Shown here: one piece after another, positions 1 to 5,922 of the stretch
Layout: the number at the start of each line of letters is the position of its first letter
How positions within the stretch are numbered: position 1 is the first letter of the stretch
NCBI GenBank assembly: GCA_945983195.1
Contig: CAMFSS010000100.1
Coordinates: 1-7,286 of the forward strand
Reading direction: 5' to 3'
DNA from: an uncultured Prevotellaceae bacterium
GTDB lineage: Bacteria > Bacteroidota > Bacteroidia > Bacteroidales > Muribaculaceae
Length of the DNA: 7,286 nucleotides
The notes under the pieces: generated by a model
What the model was told of the DNA's origin: nothing
Databases searched by the model: none
The model's input: the letters and a program-made list of their open reading frames with translations, nothing else
Program-made: the position numbers and the translations under genes

Positions 1-385
1 CGGCTGTGGAGCATGAGTGCGAGCCGTCGGCAGCGTAGTTGTCGGTAGCGTCGGCAATTGCCGCGTCGCTGCCGAAAGGGTTAGCCGCCTCATGCTGCGT
101 CTTACGCTGCCATGAGCAGAACTCATTGTAGGCAATGCGGTAGAGCCAGGTGCTGAATTTAGCCACACCGCGGAAGCTGCGCACATTGATGTAGGCCTTT
201 AGGAACGTTTCTTGAGCAAGGTCGTCGCTCAAAGCCTCGTTGCCCAGAGTAAGGTTGAGGAAGAACCTCCTCACCTGGGGCTGGTAGGCCTCGACGAGTG
301 TGCCAAATGCACGACGGTCATCGCCAATCGTGCACCGGGCAATCAGTTTGAGTTCATCTATTTTACTCAACACTGTGCTCATCAT
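1..385 (-). CDS. ECF-type RNA polymerase sigma factor, 3' end outside window
   Basis: Group 4 (ECF) sigma factor, which directs RNA polymerase to a dedicated promoter set. I translated the reverse strand from the ATG at 385-383; a second ATG follows directly, so the start could be one codon later. The 128 visible residues cover sigma region 2: DDLAQETFLKAY (about residues 54-65) is the region 2.2 core-binding signature, and FRGVAKFSTWLYRIAYNEF (about 71-89) matches the region 2.3/2.4 part that melts and reads the -10 element. The reading frame stays open to base 1. Region 4, which reads the -35 element, must lie outside the window, so the gene is cut by the window edge and not visibly broken. 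It lies 40 bp downstream of the DUF6249-like gene on the same strand and is probably cotranscribed with it. No Shine-Dalgarno site is visible; the start follows an A/T-rich leader. The family call is firm; the regulon is unknown. Confidence 0.93.
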   Translation of the reverse strand, partial: MMSTVLSKIDELKLIARCTIGDDRRAFGTLVEAYQPQVRRFFLNLTLGNEALSDDLAQETFLKAYINVRSFRGVAKFSTWLYRIAYNEFCSWQRKTQHEAANPFGSDAAIADATDNYAADGSHSCSTA

Positions 386-425
386 TTCAATAATTAATTA
401 TTACAGAAGCTGAAATTTCACAATC

Positions 426-1352
426 TCAGGCATTGTTTTCAATTGTGCCGGAAGCTCTTCCGTCGTTGAAAGGCGGCGGTGTTACGGGCTGTTGTGGTGT
501 TACAGGCTGCTGCGGGGTTACAGGTGTCTGCGGAGTTACAGGTGTCTGTGGAGTGACAGGCTGCTGTGGCGCAAAGGGCACACGGGTGTCGAAGTAGGCA
601 ATGGCAAGCTTGGCAGCTCCGATGAGGAGGAAGATGAAGCCTATGGCTGCGAAGAATTCCTCCTGAACACTAAATGCAAAGATAAGGAAAGCCAAGCCTA
701 TGACGCCCAATTTGAAGCCTGAGCGTGCGCCACGATGCCAGCGTAGGCGGCTGTAGATAGCATCACACGAAGAGCCGTCGATAGGCTGCTGCGGCGTGAC
801 AGGCTGCTGAGGTGCGTTGGGGGCAATGGGCTGCTGCGGCACCACGATAGGCTGCGGCATCACAGGGCGGTTGCCATAGAAGCTGTCGGGGAGAGGATAG
901 CCGTTCTCGATTGCCTTCTCAATGATGCGGTATTTTGCGCGGCGGCGCATGTAGTAGACGATAAGAGATATAAGCACGATGAGGAAGATGGTGCCAAAGA
1001 CGATTGCGGCGTTTCGTGTGATGAACTCCTTCTCATTTTTGGCATTCTGATAGCGAATCTGAGCCAATGCATTCTCTTTCTTATCAAAATCATTGTCGAT
1101 AGCAGCATCGGCTTCGGCAATGGCAGCATCGGCTTCAGCGATTGCATTGTCGACGATGGTGTCGGCAAGACGGTTGTTGATTTTAGCGGCAAATTCTTTT
1201 AGCTTGCCCATGGTGATGGTCACGGTGTCCTTGCCGTCGACGACAACCATGCTGTCGCCCTTGACTTGAACACTTGCGTTATCGGCTTTAGCCGAAGTGG
1301 AGCAGAGCAGTGATACCACTGCGATGATGATGGAAAGAATTACTTGTTTCAT
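426..1352 (-). CDS. DUF6249-like membrane protein with proline-rich tandem repeats
   Basis: Probable inner-membrane protein of 308 residues. The ATG at 1352-1350 is preferred because it begins directly with a signal sequence (MKQVILSIIIAVVSLLCSTS, cleavage likely after AKA at 23); the frame can be extended to a GTG at 1394, which only adds a polar Asn/Lys/Thr tail. Residues 24-110 are charged and probably periplasmic, with a doubled AIAEADA unit at 71-84. A membrane segment (about 116-134) is followed by MRRRAKYRIIEKAIENGYPLPDSF (135-158), which I recognise as the core of the DUF6249 family found beside Bacteroidales ECF sigma genes. Residues 162-192 are rich in Pro and Gln, two more hydrophobic segments lie at about 214-229 and 233-252, and the tail carries five PQ[QT]PVT units (from about 262). 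Usual family members, as I recall them, lack these proline-rich inserts. Placed just upstream of the sigma gene, it may sense or tune sigma activity; that role is inference. Confidence 0.78.
   Translation of the reverse strand: MKQVILSIIIAVVSLLCSTSAKADNASVQVKGDSMVVVDGKDTVTITMGKLKEFAAKINNRLADTIVDNAIAEADAAIAEADAAIDNDFDKKENALAQIRYQNAKNEKEFITRNAAIVFGTIFLIVLISLIVYYMRRRAKYRIIEKAIENGYPLPDSFYGNRPVMPQPIVVPQQPIAPNAPQQPVTPQQPIDGSSCDAIYSRLRWHRGARSGFKLGVIGLAFLIFAFSVQEEFFAAIGFIFLLIGAAKLAIAYFDTRVPFAPQQPVTPQTPVTPQTPVTPQQPVTPQQPVTPPPFNDGRASGTIENNA
481..570 (-). repeat. Five 18-bp tandem repeats encoding PQ[QT]PVT
   Basis: Five consecutive 18-base units start at 481, 499, 517, 535 and 553, each beginning GT[TG]AC[AG]GG on the plus strand. 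The two central units (517-534 and 535-552) differ at one base. On the minus strand they encode the proline-rich C-terminal tail of the DUF6249-like protein. Unit length is a multiple of three, so gain or loss of units would keep the frame and change only tail length. Related PQQPVT/PQQPID units occur again around 780-825 in the linker between the first and second hydrophobic segments. Confidence 0.9.
1102..1143 (-). repeat. Two 21-bp tandem repeats encoding AIAEADA
   Basis: The units at 1102-1122 and 1123-1143 match at 18 of 21 bases and share GCAGCATCGGCTTC. They encode the doubled AIAEADA heptad in the probable periplasmic part of the DUF6249-like protein. The Ala/Glu/Asp-rich, heptad-spaced sequence suggests a short helix, possibly a coiled coil. 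Confidence 0.8.
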
Positions 1353-1400
1353 ATCGGTCTTTGTTGTTTTTGTTTTATTATTACTGTTGTTCACTTTTTG

Positions 1401-1423
1401 TGAGGCTCTTTATGTGAGCCTTA
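1401..1423. other. Hairpin in the divergent intergenic region
   Basis: AGGCTC (1403-1408) and GAGCCT (1416-1421) can pair across a 7-base loop, and the stem extends by a G-T and a T-A pair. It lies between the divergently read DUF6249-like gene and the portal-like gene, upstream of both preferred starts. No T-tract follows on either strand, so it does not look like a terminator. It could lie in the 5' leader of the leftward operon or be an operator-like dyad. I found no good TAnnTTTG element for the leftward operon in 1353-1550. Confidence 0.35.
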
Positions 1424-1496
1424 CACCCTTTTGATGCACGGCATCGGCAAAAAGTTGCACAAAGATGAAAAAAATTTGTGGGAAAATTACTTTTTA

Positions 1497-1530
1497 TTGA
1501 CAATTAGTCTGTTACCGGGTGATAATTTTG
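1497..1530 (+). promoter_or_regulatory. Candidate Bacteroidales promoter for the portal-like gene
   Basis: TAATTTTG at 1523-1530 is a perfect match to the Bacteroidales -7 consensus TAnnTTTG. A TTGAC at 1497-1501 may serve as the -33 element, though the 23-base gap from TTG to the -7 box is slightly long. Transcription would begin roughly ten bases before the ATG at 1551. The element lies inside the upstream extension of the open frame, which supports starting the protein at 1551. Confidence 0.5.
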
Positions 1531-1550
1531 CGGAAAAAACGACAAATACC

Positions 1551-3164
1551 ATGAAAAACAAATTCGAAAAGGAGAATTACGAAGGAAAGGGCACAAGCCT
1601 GTTTTCACTAAAAAGCGATGGGCGCACAAGCGACAGCGACCTGCGTGTGCTTGAAGCGGCACTGAAGGCATGGCAGGGCTGGGGCGAGATTCGCCGCCGT
1701 CGCCGCCGCAACAAGGATTTCACCTACGGCCGCCAGTGGGGCGACATAGTGAAGGACGACAACGGACAGCCGGTGACCGAGGGCGAACTGGTTGCACGCT
1801 GCGGAAAGGAACCGCTCACCAACAACATGCTGCGCCAACTGATAAAGTGCGTGGTGGGGCGTTTCCGCAAGTCGGTTGCCGACGAGTCGAAGGCTGTGGA
1901 GCGGGCACTCAGCCGAGGCAAGGAGAAGTCGGGACTGAGAATGTTCTCACCGGGCTGCAACGTTACCTCAAACGACACCGTGGACCGTCGCGCCGCCGCT
2001 GCCTACAAGCTGAACTGCATTGAAGAGATTGATGCACGCTCGCTTGAGGAATTACTGATTTCGGGCTGCTGCGTGCAGCGCATTGACACCGGAACGGAAG
2101 AACCCGCGGGCACCGAGGAGGGCGGTAAAGCGAAACCGCACGAAGGCTGTGTGCCTTTGGTGGATGTGCCAAATGTGAACCGCTTCTTTACAAACATGAT
2201 GGAGGACGTGCGCGGCAACGACTGCGAGATTGTGGGCTATCTGCACGACTTGCACGTGAGCGAGCTGATAATGCGCCTGGCACACGGTGATGCCGCCGAG
2301 AGCCGCAGAATACGCGAAGTGTACGCATCGCTGCAATCAATCTACTCCTCGCCCGAGATTGGAAGCGATGCTGAGCGGTGTGAATCGTTCTGGCAAGCCA
2401 AAGGTGGGAAATGCCGCGCCATTGAGGTGTGGACGCTTGAGCTGAAGGAGGTGCTGCGCTGCCACGACTTCAAGAACCGCAAGGCTTTCACCGCTCCGGT
2501 GGAACAGCTTCGCGAACTTGAAGCCGGCAACCGCGACCGACGCTCGCGAGGCGAGGAGGAAGTGGTGGTGAACCGCCGAATCACGAAGGAGTGGCACTGC
2601 CGCTGGTTCGCCCCCGACGGCACTCTGCTTGCCCGCTACCGCTCGCCCTACGCCCACCAAAGCCACCCGTTTGCCTTCCGCCTCTATCCGCTCACCGACG
2701 GTGAAGTGCACTCGTTTGTGGAAGATGTCATCGACCAGCAGAAGTATGTGAACCGCCTAATCACGGTAATCGACCACATTATGAACGCAAGTGCCAAGGG
2801 CGTGCTGCTTTTCCCGGAGTCGGGGCTTCCCGAAGGCTTCACCTGGGGCGATGTGAGGAGGCTGTGGTCGAATGCCGACGGCATAATACCCTTCACGAGC
2901 GACTCATCAGGCACCATGCCGCAGCAAATGGTGTCGCGCAATGCCGACATTGGAGCCTACCAACTGCTCGACACGCAGATGAAGCTGATAGAGGACATTT
3001 CGGGCGTGAATAGCGCACTTCGTGGCGTGGCAGCCAACAACCGCACCGGCGTGCAGCTCTACGAGACGCAGCTCGACAATGCCGACACTTCCCTCACCGA
3101 CATCTACCGCACTTTCGACTCCTTCCGCGCCATGCGCGATGCCAAAGTCGCCGCCCTGCTTTAG
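1551..3164 (+). CDS. Phage portal-like protein, solitary, probably short at the C-terminus
   Basis: A 537-residue protein resembling P22-type/Bacteroidota phage portal proteins, the ring through which tailed phages move DNA. Evidence is motif-level: FTYGRQWGDIVKDDNGQPVT (57-76) then PLTNNMLRQLIKCVVGRFRK (88-107), an N-terminal pattern typical of these portals; IDQQKYVNRLITVIDHIMNA (394-413) with SAKGVLLFPES (414-424), the usual clip/stem-side helix and strand; and EDISGVNSALRG (481-492) with TGVQLYETQLDNADTSLTDI (499-518). The start at 1551 is chosen because a -7 box lies just upstream and the earlier in-frame starts at 1431/1434 add non-portal sequence. Translation stops after RDAKVAALL; portals I recall continue with another helix and strands there, and no portal-like continuation shows in the other frames after 3164. 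The insert at about 180-200 is Gly/Glu-rich. No terminase, head, tail or integrase gene lies beside it. It may be a prophage relic or a retained bacterial gene. Confidence 0.7.
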   Translation: MKNKFEKENYEGKGTSLFSLKSDGRTSDSDLRVLEAALKAWQGWGEIRRRRRRNKDFTYGRQWGDIVKDDNGQPVTEGELVARCGKEPLTNNMLRQLIKCVVGRFRKSVADESKAVERALSRGKEKSGLRMFSPGCNVTSNDTVDRRAAAAYKLNCIEEIDARSLEELLISGCCVQRIDTGTEEPAGTEEGGKAKPHEGCVPLVDVPNVNRFFTNMMEDVRGNDCEIVGYLHDLHVSELIMRLAHGDAAESRRIREVYASLQSIYSSPEIGSDAERCESFWQAKGGKCRAIEVWTLELKEVLRCHDFKNRKAFTAPVEQLRELEAGNRDRRSRGEEEVVVNRRITKEWHCRWFAPDGTLLARYRSPYAHQSHPFAFRLYPLTDGEVHSFVEDVIDQQKYVNRLITVIDHIMNASAKGVLLFPESGLPEGFTWGDVRRLWSNADGIIPFTSDSSGTMPQQMVSRNADIGAYQLLDTQMKLIEDISGVNSALRGVAANNRTGVQLYETQLDNADTSLTDIYRTFDSFRAMRDAKVAALL

Positions 3165-3290
3165 CATCGGGAAAAAACCTGAGCATAAAGCAAAACCGAC
3201 GCCATCCATCGGAGCAAACTTCACTTATTGAGATTATCGCAATAGAGAGGAAAAGTGGCGGAGAATGGTGGGGGATTGCAAATAATTTAT

Positions 3291-3298
3291 TAATTTTG
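3291..3298 (+). promoter_or_regulatory. Candidate -7 promoter element upstream of cstA
   Basis: TAATTTTG at 3291-3298 is a perfect TAnnTTTG match in an A/T-rich stretch 91 bases before the cstA start. The -33 position has no good TTTG; the nearest TTG (3276-3278) is too close. The same 11 bases TAATTTTGCGG occur at 1523-1533 before the portal-like gene. If used, transcription would start just before the hairpin at 3314-3345 and make it part of the leader. Confidence 0.5.
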
Positions 3299-3313
3299 CG
3301 GTGCAAAAAGTTA

Positions 3314-3353
3314 CACATCGGCATTTTTCAGGGCTTGCCGATGTGAATTTTTT
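3314..3353 (+). terminator. Intrinsic terminator-like hairpin between the portal-like gene and cstA
   Basis: CACATCGGCA (3314-3323) pairs perfectly with TGCCGATGTG (3336-3345), a 10-bp stem with a 12-base loop, followed by AA and six Ts (3348-3353), then GAC and five more Ts (3357-3361). This is a good rightward intrinsic terminator. It could end transcription from the portal-like gene, which stops 149 bases upstream. It also lies 15 bases after the candidate -7 element at 3291-3298 and 43 bases before the cstA ATG, so it may instead, or also, act as an attenuator in the cstA leader. Confidence 0.65.
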
Positions 3354-3388
3354 GACTTTTTACTGACTACTAACCAAACACAGAAGCG

Positions 3389-4834
3389 ATGATCACTTTT
3401 ACGATAGCTCTTTTCACGCTCTTGGCGGGATATTGGCTCTATGGCGGCTACATGAACCGGGTGTTCGGCCCCGACGACCGCCCTACTCCTGCCGCCACGC
3501 GCAACGACGGTGTCGACTACATTGAACTGCCCACTTGGAAGCTCTATCTGATACAGTTCCTCAACATTGCCGGACTGGGTCCGATTTTCGGAGCAATCAT
3601 GGGTGCGCAATTCGGCACGGCGTGCTTCATCTGGATTGTGCTGGGCACTATTTTTGCCGGCGCAGTGCACGACTTCTTCTCAGGCACGCTGTCGATCAGA
3701 AACAATGGCGAAAGCCTGCCCGAAATAATAGGACGCTACCTCGGCAGAGTGCCCAAGGACGTGATGTGCGTGATTTCGGTGTTCCTGATGATACTGGTGG
3801 GGGCTGTGTTCGTGTCGGGACCTGCCGAACTGCTTGCCAAGTTCACGCCCGACTCCATGGGTCTTACCTTCTGGGTGCTTGTGGTGTTTGGCTACTATTT
3901 GCTCGCTACGATTCTGCCCTTCGACAAGATAATAGGCAAGGTGTACCCTGTGTTTGCCGCCGCACTGCTCTTTATGGCAGTGGGCATACTGGTGATGCTC
4001 TACGTAAATTCGCCCGACCTCCCCGAAATGTGGGAGAGCATGGGCACCAACTATGAAGACTCGCCGATATTCCCGGTGATGTTTGTCACCATATCGTGCG
4101 GAGCAATCAGCGGCTTCCACGCCACGCAGTCGCCAATGGTGGCACGCTGCATGACGCATGAGCGGCACTGCCGCCCGGTGTTCTACGGCGCAATGGTGAC
4201 TGAGGGAATTGTGGCACTCATCTGGGCAGCCGCCGGCACATGCTTCTATCAGGAGCATGGCGGCATAGTCGACCCCGCCACCGGGAAGGAGTTCACCGGG
4301 GCGGCAGTGGCATTCACGCTGTCGCACGACTGGCTCGGAACGGTGGGTGGACTGCTTGCCGTGCTGGGAATCATAGCTGCACCAATCTCGACCGGCGACA
4401 CCGCGCTGCGTGCCGTGCGGCTTATGATAGCCGACTTCTTCAAGCTGAAGCAGCACACCGTGGTGCGCCGACTGGCAGTGTCGGTGCCGATTTTCGCTGC
4501 CACCACAGCCCTGCTGCTCTACTGCCTCAGCGGCAGCGCAGGCTTCAAGATGATTTGGCGCTACTTGGCATGGACCAACCAACTGCTTGCCGTGTTCACG
4601 CTGTGGGCAATCACAGTGTATCTTGTGAGAGTGCGCAAGAATTTCTTCATCACGCTGATTCCGGCCCTCTTCATGACACTGGTGTGCAGCACCTACATCA
4701 TGATTTCGCCCGAGGGCTTCACGCTGAGTGCCGGCATATCGAACGCTACAGGGGCGGTGTGCACTGTGGCATCGGCAGTGTGGTTTGTAGTTTGGTATCG
4801 GCGTGAGAAACAAAATCTGCCCTTGAAAGCATGA
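3389..4834 (+). CDS. cstA: CstA-family carbon starvation protein, putative peptide/pyruvate transporter
   Basis: Polytopic inner-membrane protein of 481 residues. CstA proteins take up peptides, and in some bacteria pyruvate, during carbon limitation. Family signatures in order: GPDDRPTPA (27-35), FLNIAGLGPIFGAIMGAQFG (57-76), GAVHDFFSG (91-99) and ISCGAISGFHATQSPMVARC (235-254), where E. coli CstA has the comparable GAVSGFHA motif. I see about 13 hydrophobic segments, the first starting at residue 2 and the last ending near 470. It is much shorter than the ~700-residue E. coli protein and matches the short form usual in Bacteroidales. The ATG at 3389 begins directly in the first membrane segment; an AGAAG lies too close to it to act as a normal ribosome site. 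Its stop overlaps the miaA start by 4 bases (ATGA). The leader carries a terminator-like hairpin that may control expression. Substrate is not deducible from sequence. Confidence 0.92.
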   Translation: MITFTIALFTLLAGYWLYGGYMNRVFGPDDRPTPAATRNDGVDYIELPTWKLYLIQFLNIAGLGPIFGAIMGAQFGTACFIWIVLGTIFAGAVHDFFSGTLSIRNNGESLPEIIGRYLGRVPKDVMCVISVFLMILVGAVFVSGPAELLAKFTPDSMGLTFWVLVVFGYYLLATILPFDKIIGKVYPVFAAALLFMAVGILVMLYVNSPDLPEMWESMGTNYEDSPIFPVMFVTISCGAISGFHATQSPMVARCMTHERHCRPVFYGAMVTEGIVALIWAAAGTCFYQEHGGIVDPATGKEFTGAAVAFTLSHDWLGTVGGLLAVLGIIAAPISTGDTALRAVRLMIADFFKLKQHTVVRRLAVSVPIFAATTALLLYCLSGSAGFKMIWRYLAWTNQLLAVFTLWAITVYLVRVRKNFFITLIPALFMTLVCSTYIMISPEGFTLSAGISNATGAVCTVASAVWFVVWYRREKQNLPLKA

Positions 4835-5739
4835 CACAGGAGAACACACTGATAGTGATAGCGGGCCCTACGGGGGTGGGAAAGACGGCTGCCGCCATTG
4901 AAATAGCCCAGAGCCTCGGCACGGAGATCGTGTCGGCCGACTCGCGACAGATTTTCCGCGAAATTCCCATAGGCACCGCAGCACCGACAGCCGAAGAGCA
5001 GGCACGGGTGAAGCACCACTTTGTGGGATTCAAGAGCATCACCGACTACTACAGCGCGGCTGAGTTTGAGAGCGACACTCTGGCTCTGCTGCCACAGCTT
5101 TTCGCCAAGAGCGGCTATGCCGTGATGTGCGGCGGCTCGATGCTCTACGTAGATGCCGTGTGCAAGGGCATTGACCAGATGCCCACCATCAGCACCGAAG
5201 TGCGCGAGAAGGTGCTGCGGCAATATGGCGAGTGCGGAATAGAGTGCATCATAGCGCAGCTTGAGCTGCTCGACCCCGACTATCTGCGCATAGTGGACAT
5301 AAAGAATGAAAAGCGGCTTCTGCACGCCCTCGAAATTTGCCTTCAGGCCGGTGTGCCATATTCCTCACTGCGCACCGGACAGGTGAAGCCGCGCCCTTTC
5401 AGAATAGTGAAAATAGGGCTCGACATGGCTCGCGAGGAGCTTTTCAGCCGCATCAACCGCCGTGTAGATGCCATGATTGAAGCCGGACTTGTGGAGGAGG
5501 CGCGGAGCGTGTACGAGCAGCGGCACCTCAACTCGCTCAACACCGTGGGCTTCAAGGAGCTGCACGCCTGGATGAGTGGAGTGATGGACTTCGATACTGC
5601 ACGGGAGCGCATAAAGAAGAACACGCGAGTATATGCCAAGCGGCAGCTCACATGGTATCGCAAAGACCCGTCAATGACGTGGCTCCACCCACACGATGCC
5701 ACCCCCGAAGCTGTGAAAAAGCTGATTGCACAAGAGTGA
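4831..5739 (+). CDS. miaA: tRNA dimethylallyltransferase
   Basis: Cytoplasmic enzyme of 302 residues that transfers a dimethylallyl group from DMAPP to N6 of A37 in tRNAs reading UNN codons, the first step toward ms2i6A. Visible motifs: P-loop GPTGVGKT (12-19), DSRQ (37-40) including the catalytic Asp, HHF (62-64), CGGSMLYVDAV (100-110, where many bacteria have GGTGLY), DIKNEKRLLHALEI (156-169), NTVGFKEL (237-244) and the tRNA-binding KKNTRVYAKRQLTWYRKD (262-279). Length and motif order are normal and the gene looks intact. It starts in the ATGA overlap with cstA and has no obvious ribosome site of its own, so translational coupling is likely. Valine is almost always GTG (18 of 21 by hand count). 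Many Bacteroidales carry two miaA genes; I cannot tell which one this is. Confidence 0.97.
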   Translation: MTQENTLIVIAGPTGVGKTAAAIEIAQSLGTEIVSADSRQIFREIPIGTAAPTAEEQARVKHHFVGFKSITDYYSAAEFESDTLALLPQLFAKSGYAVMCGGSMLYVDAVCKGIDQMPTISTEVREKVLRQYGECGIECIIAQLELLDPDYLRIVDIKNEKRLLHALEICLQAGVPYSSLRTGQVKPRPFRIVKIGLDMAREELFSRINRRVDAMIEAGLVEEARSVYEQRHLNSLNTVGFKELHAWMSGVMDFDTARERIKKNTRVYAKRQLTWYRKDPSMTWLHPHDATPEAVKKLIAQE

Positions 5740-5783
5740 CGGCGCGGTGTGTTTTACATTTTTTAATGTTTGTATAGGAATTT

Positions 5784-5806
5784 TTTGGTGAAAAAGTTTG
5801 GTGAAA
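5784..5806. repeat. Direct repeat TTTGGTGAAA in a promoter region
   Basis: TTTGGTGAAA occurs at 5784-5793 and again at 5797-5806, 13 bases apart. The second copy contains the candidate -33 TTTG of the promoter for the secreted-protein gene. The spacing of just over one helical turn would suit two copies of a regulator, but this may also be chance in an A/T-rich region. Confidence 0.5.
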
Positions 5807-5828
5807 CAAAAGTAAATGCGTTAATTTG
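5797..5828 (+). promoter_or_regulatory. Candidate promoter for the secreted-protein gene
   Basis: TTTG at 5797-5800 and TTAATTTG at 5821-5828 (7 of 8 to TAnnTTTG with a free nn) are separated by 20 bases, the usual Bacteroidales -33/-7 spacing. This would give an A/T-rich leader of nearly 90 bases before the ATG at 5923, with little secondary structure apparent and no Shine-Dalgarno site, as in many strongly translated genes of this phylum. The rest of the 183-base gap after miaA holds only a weak 5-bp hairpin at 5756-5769. Confidence 0.55.
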
Positions 5829-5922
5829 CACTTGCTAACTAATTAAGGCTTAAAACAACTATCAACAAGAACATCAATCGCAAACAACTAATTTTTTATT
5901 ATAAACTAAAAACAAATTAATT

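Noticed and set aside
212..397. Small plus-strand open frame opposite the sigma gene
   Set aside because: It is antisense to well-conserved sigma region 2 and resembles no protein family.
389..402. Perfect 14-base palindrome AATAATTAATTATT before the sigma start
   Set aside because: All A and T, in an A/T-rich leader; easily chance and with no known site match.
1353..1394. Upstream GTG start for the DUF6249-like protein
   Set aside because: The extension is a polar Asn/Lys/Thr stretch that would move the signal peptide away from the N-terminus; the ATG at 1352 fits better.
1431..1550. Forty-residue N-terminal extension of the portal-like protein (TTG at 1431 or ATG at 1434)
   Set aside because: A perfect -7 promoter box lies inside it at 1523-1530, and the extension has none of the portal features.
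3680..4849. Long open frame on the minus strand opposite cstA
   Set aside because: It is an antisense shadow of a G/C-rich gene: rich in His and Cys, no domain or membrane pattern, and it covers a clear CstA. The same applies to the other shorter open frames opposite or within the named genes.
5756..5769. Hairpin ACATT-TTTT-AATGT after miaA as a terminator
   Set aside because: The stem is only 5 A/T-rich base pairs with no proper T-tract; too weak to call.
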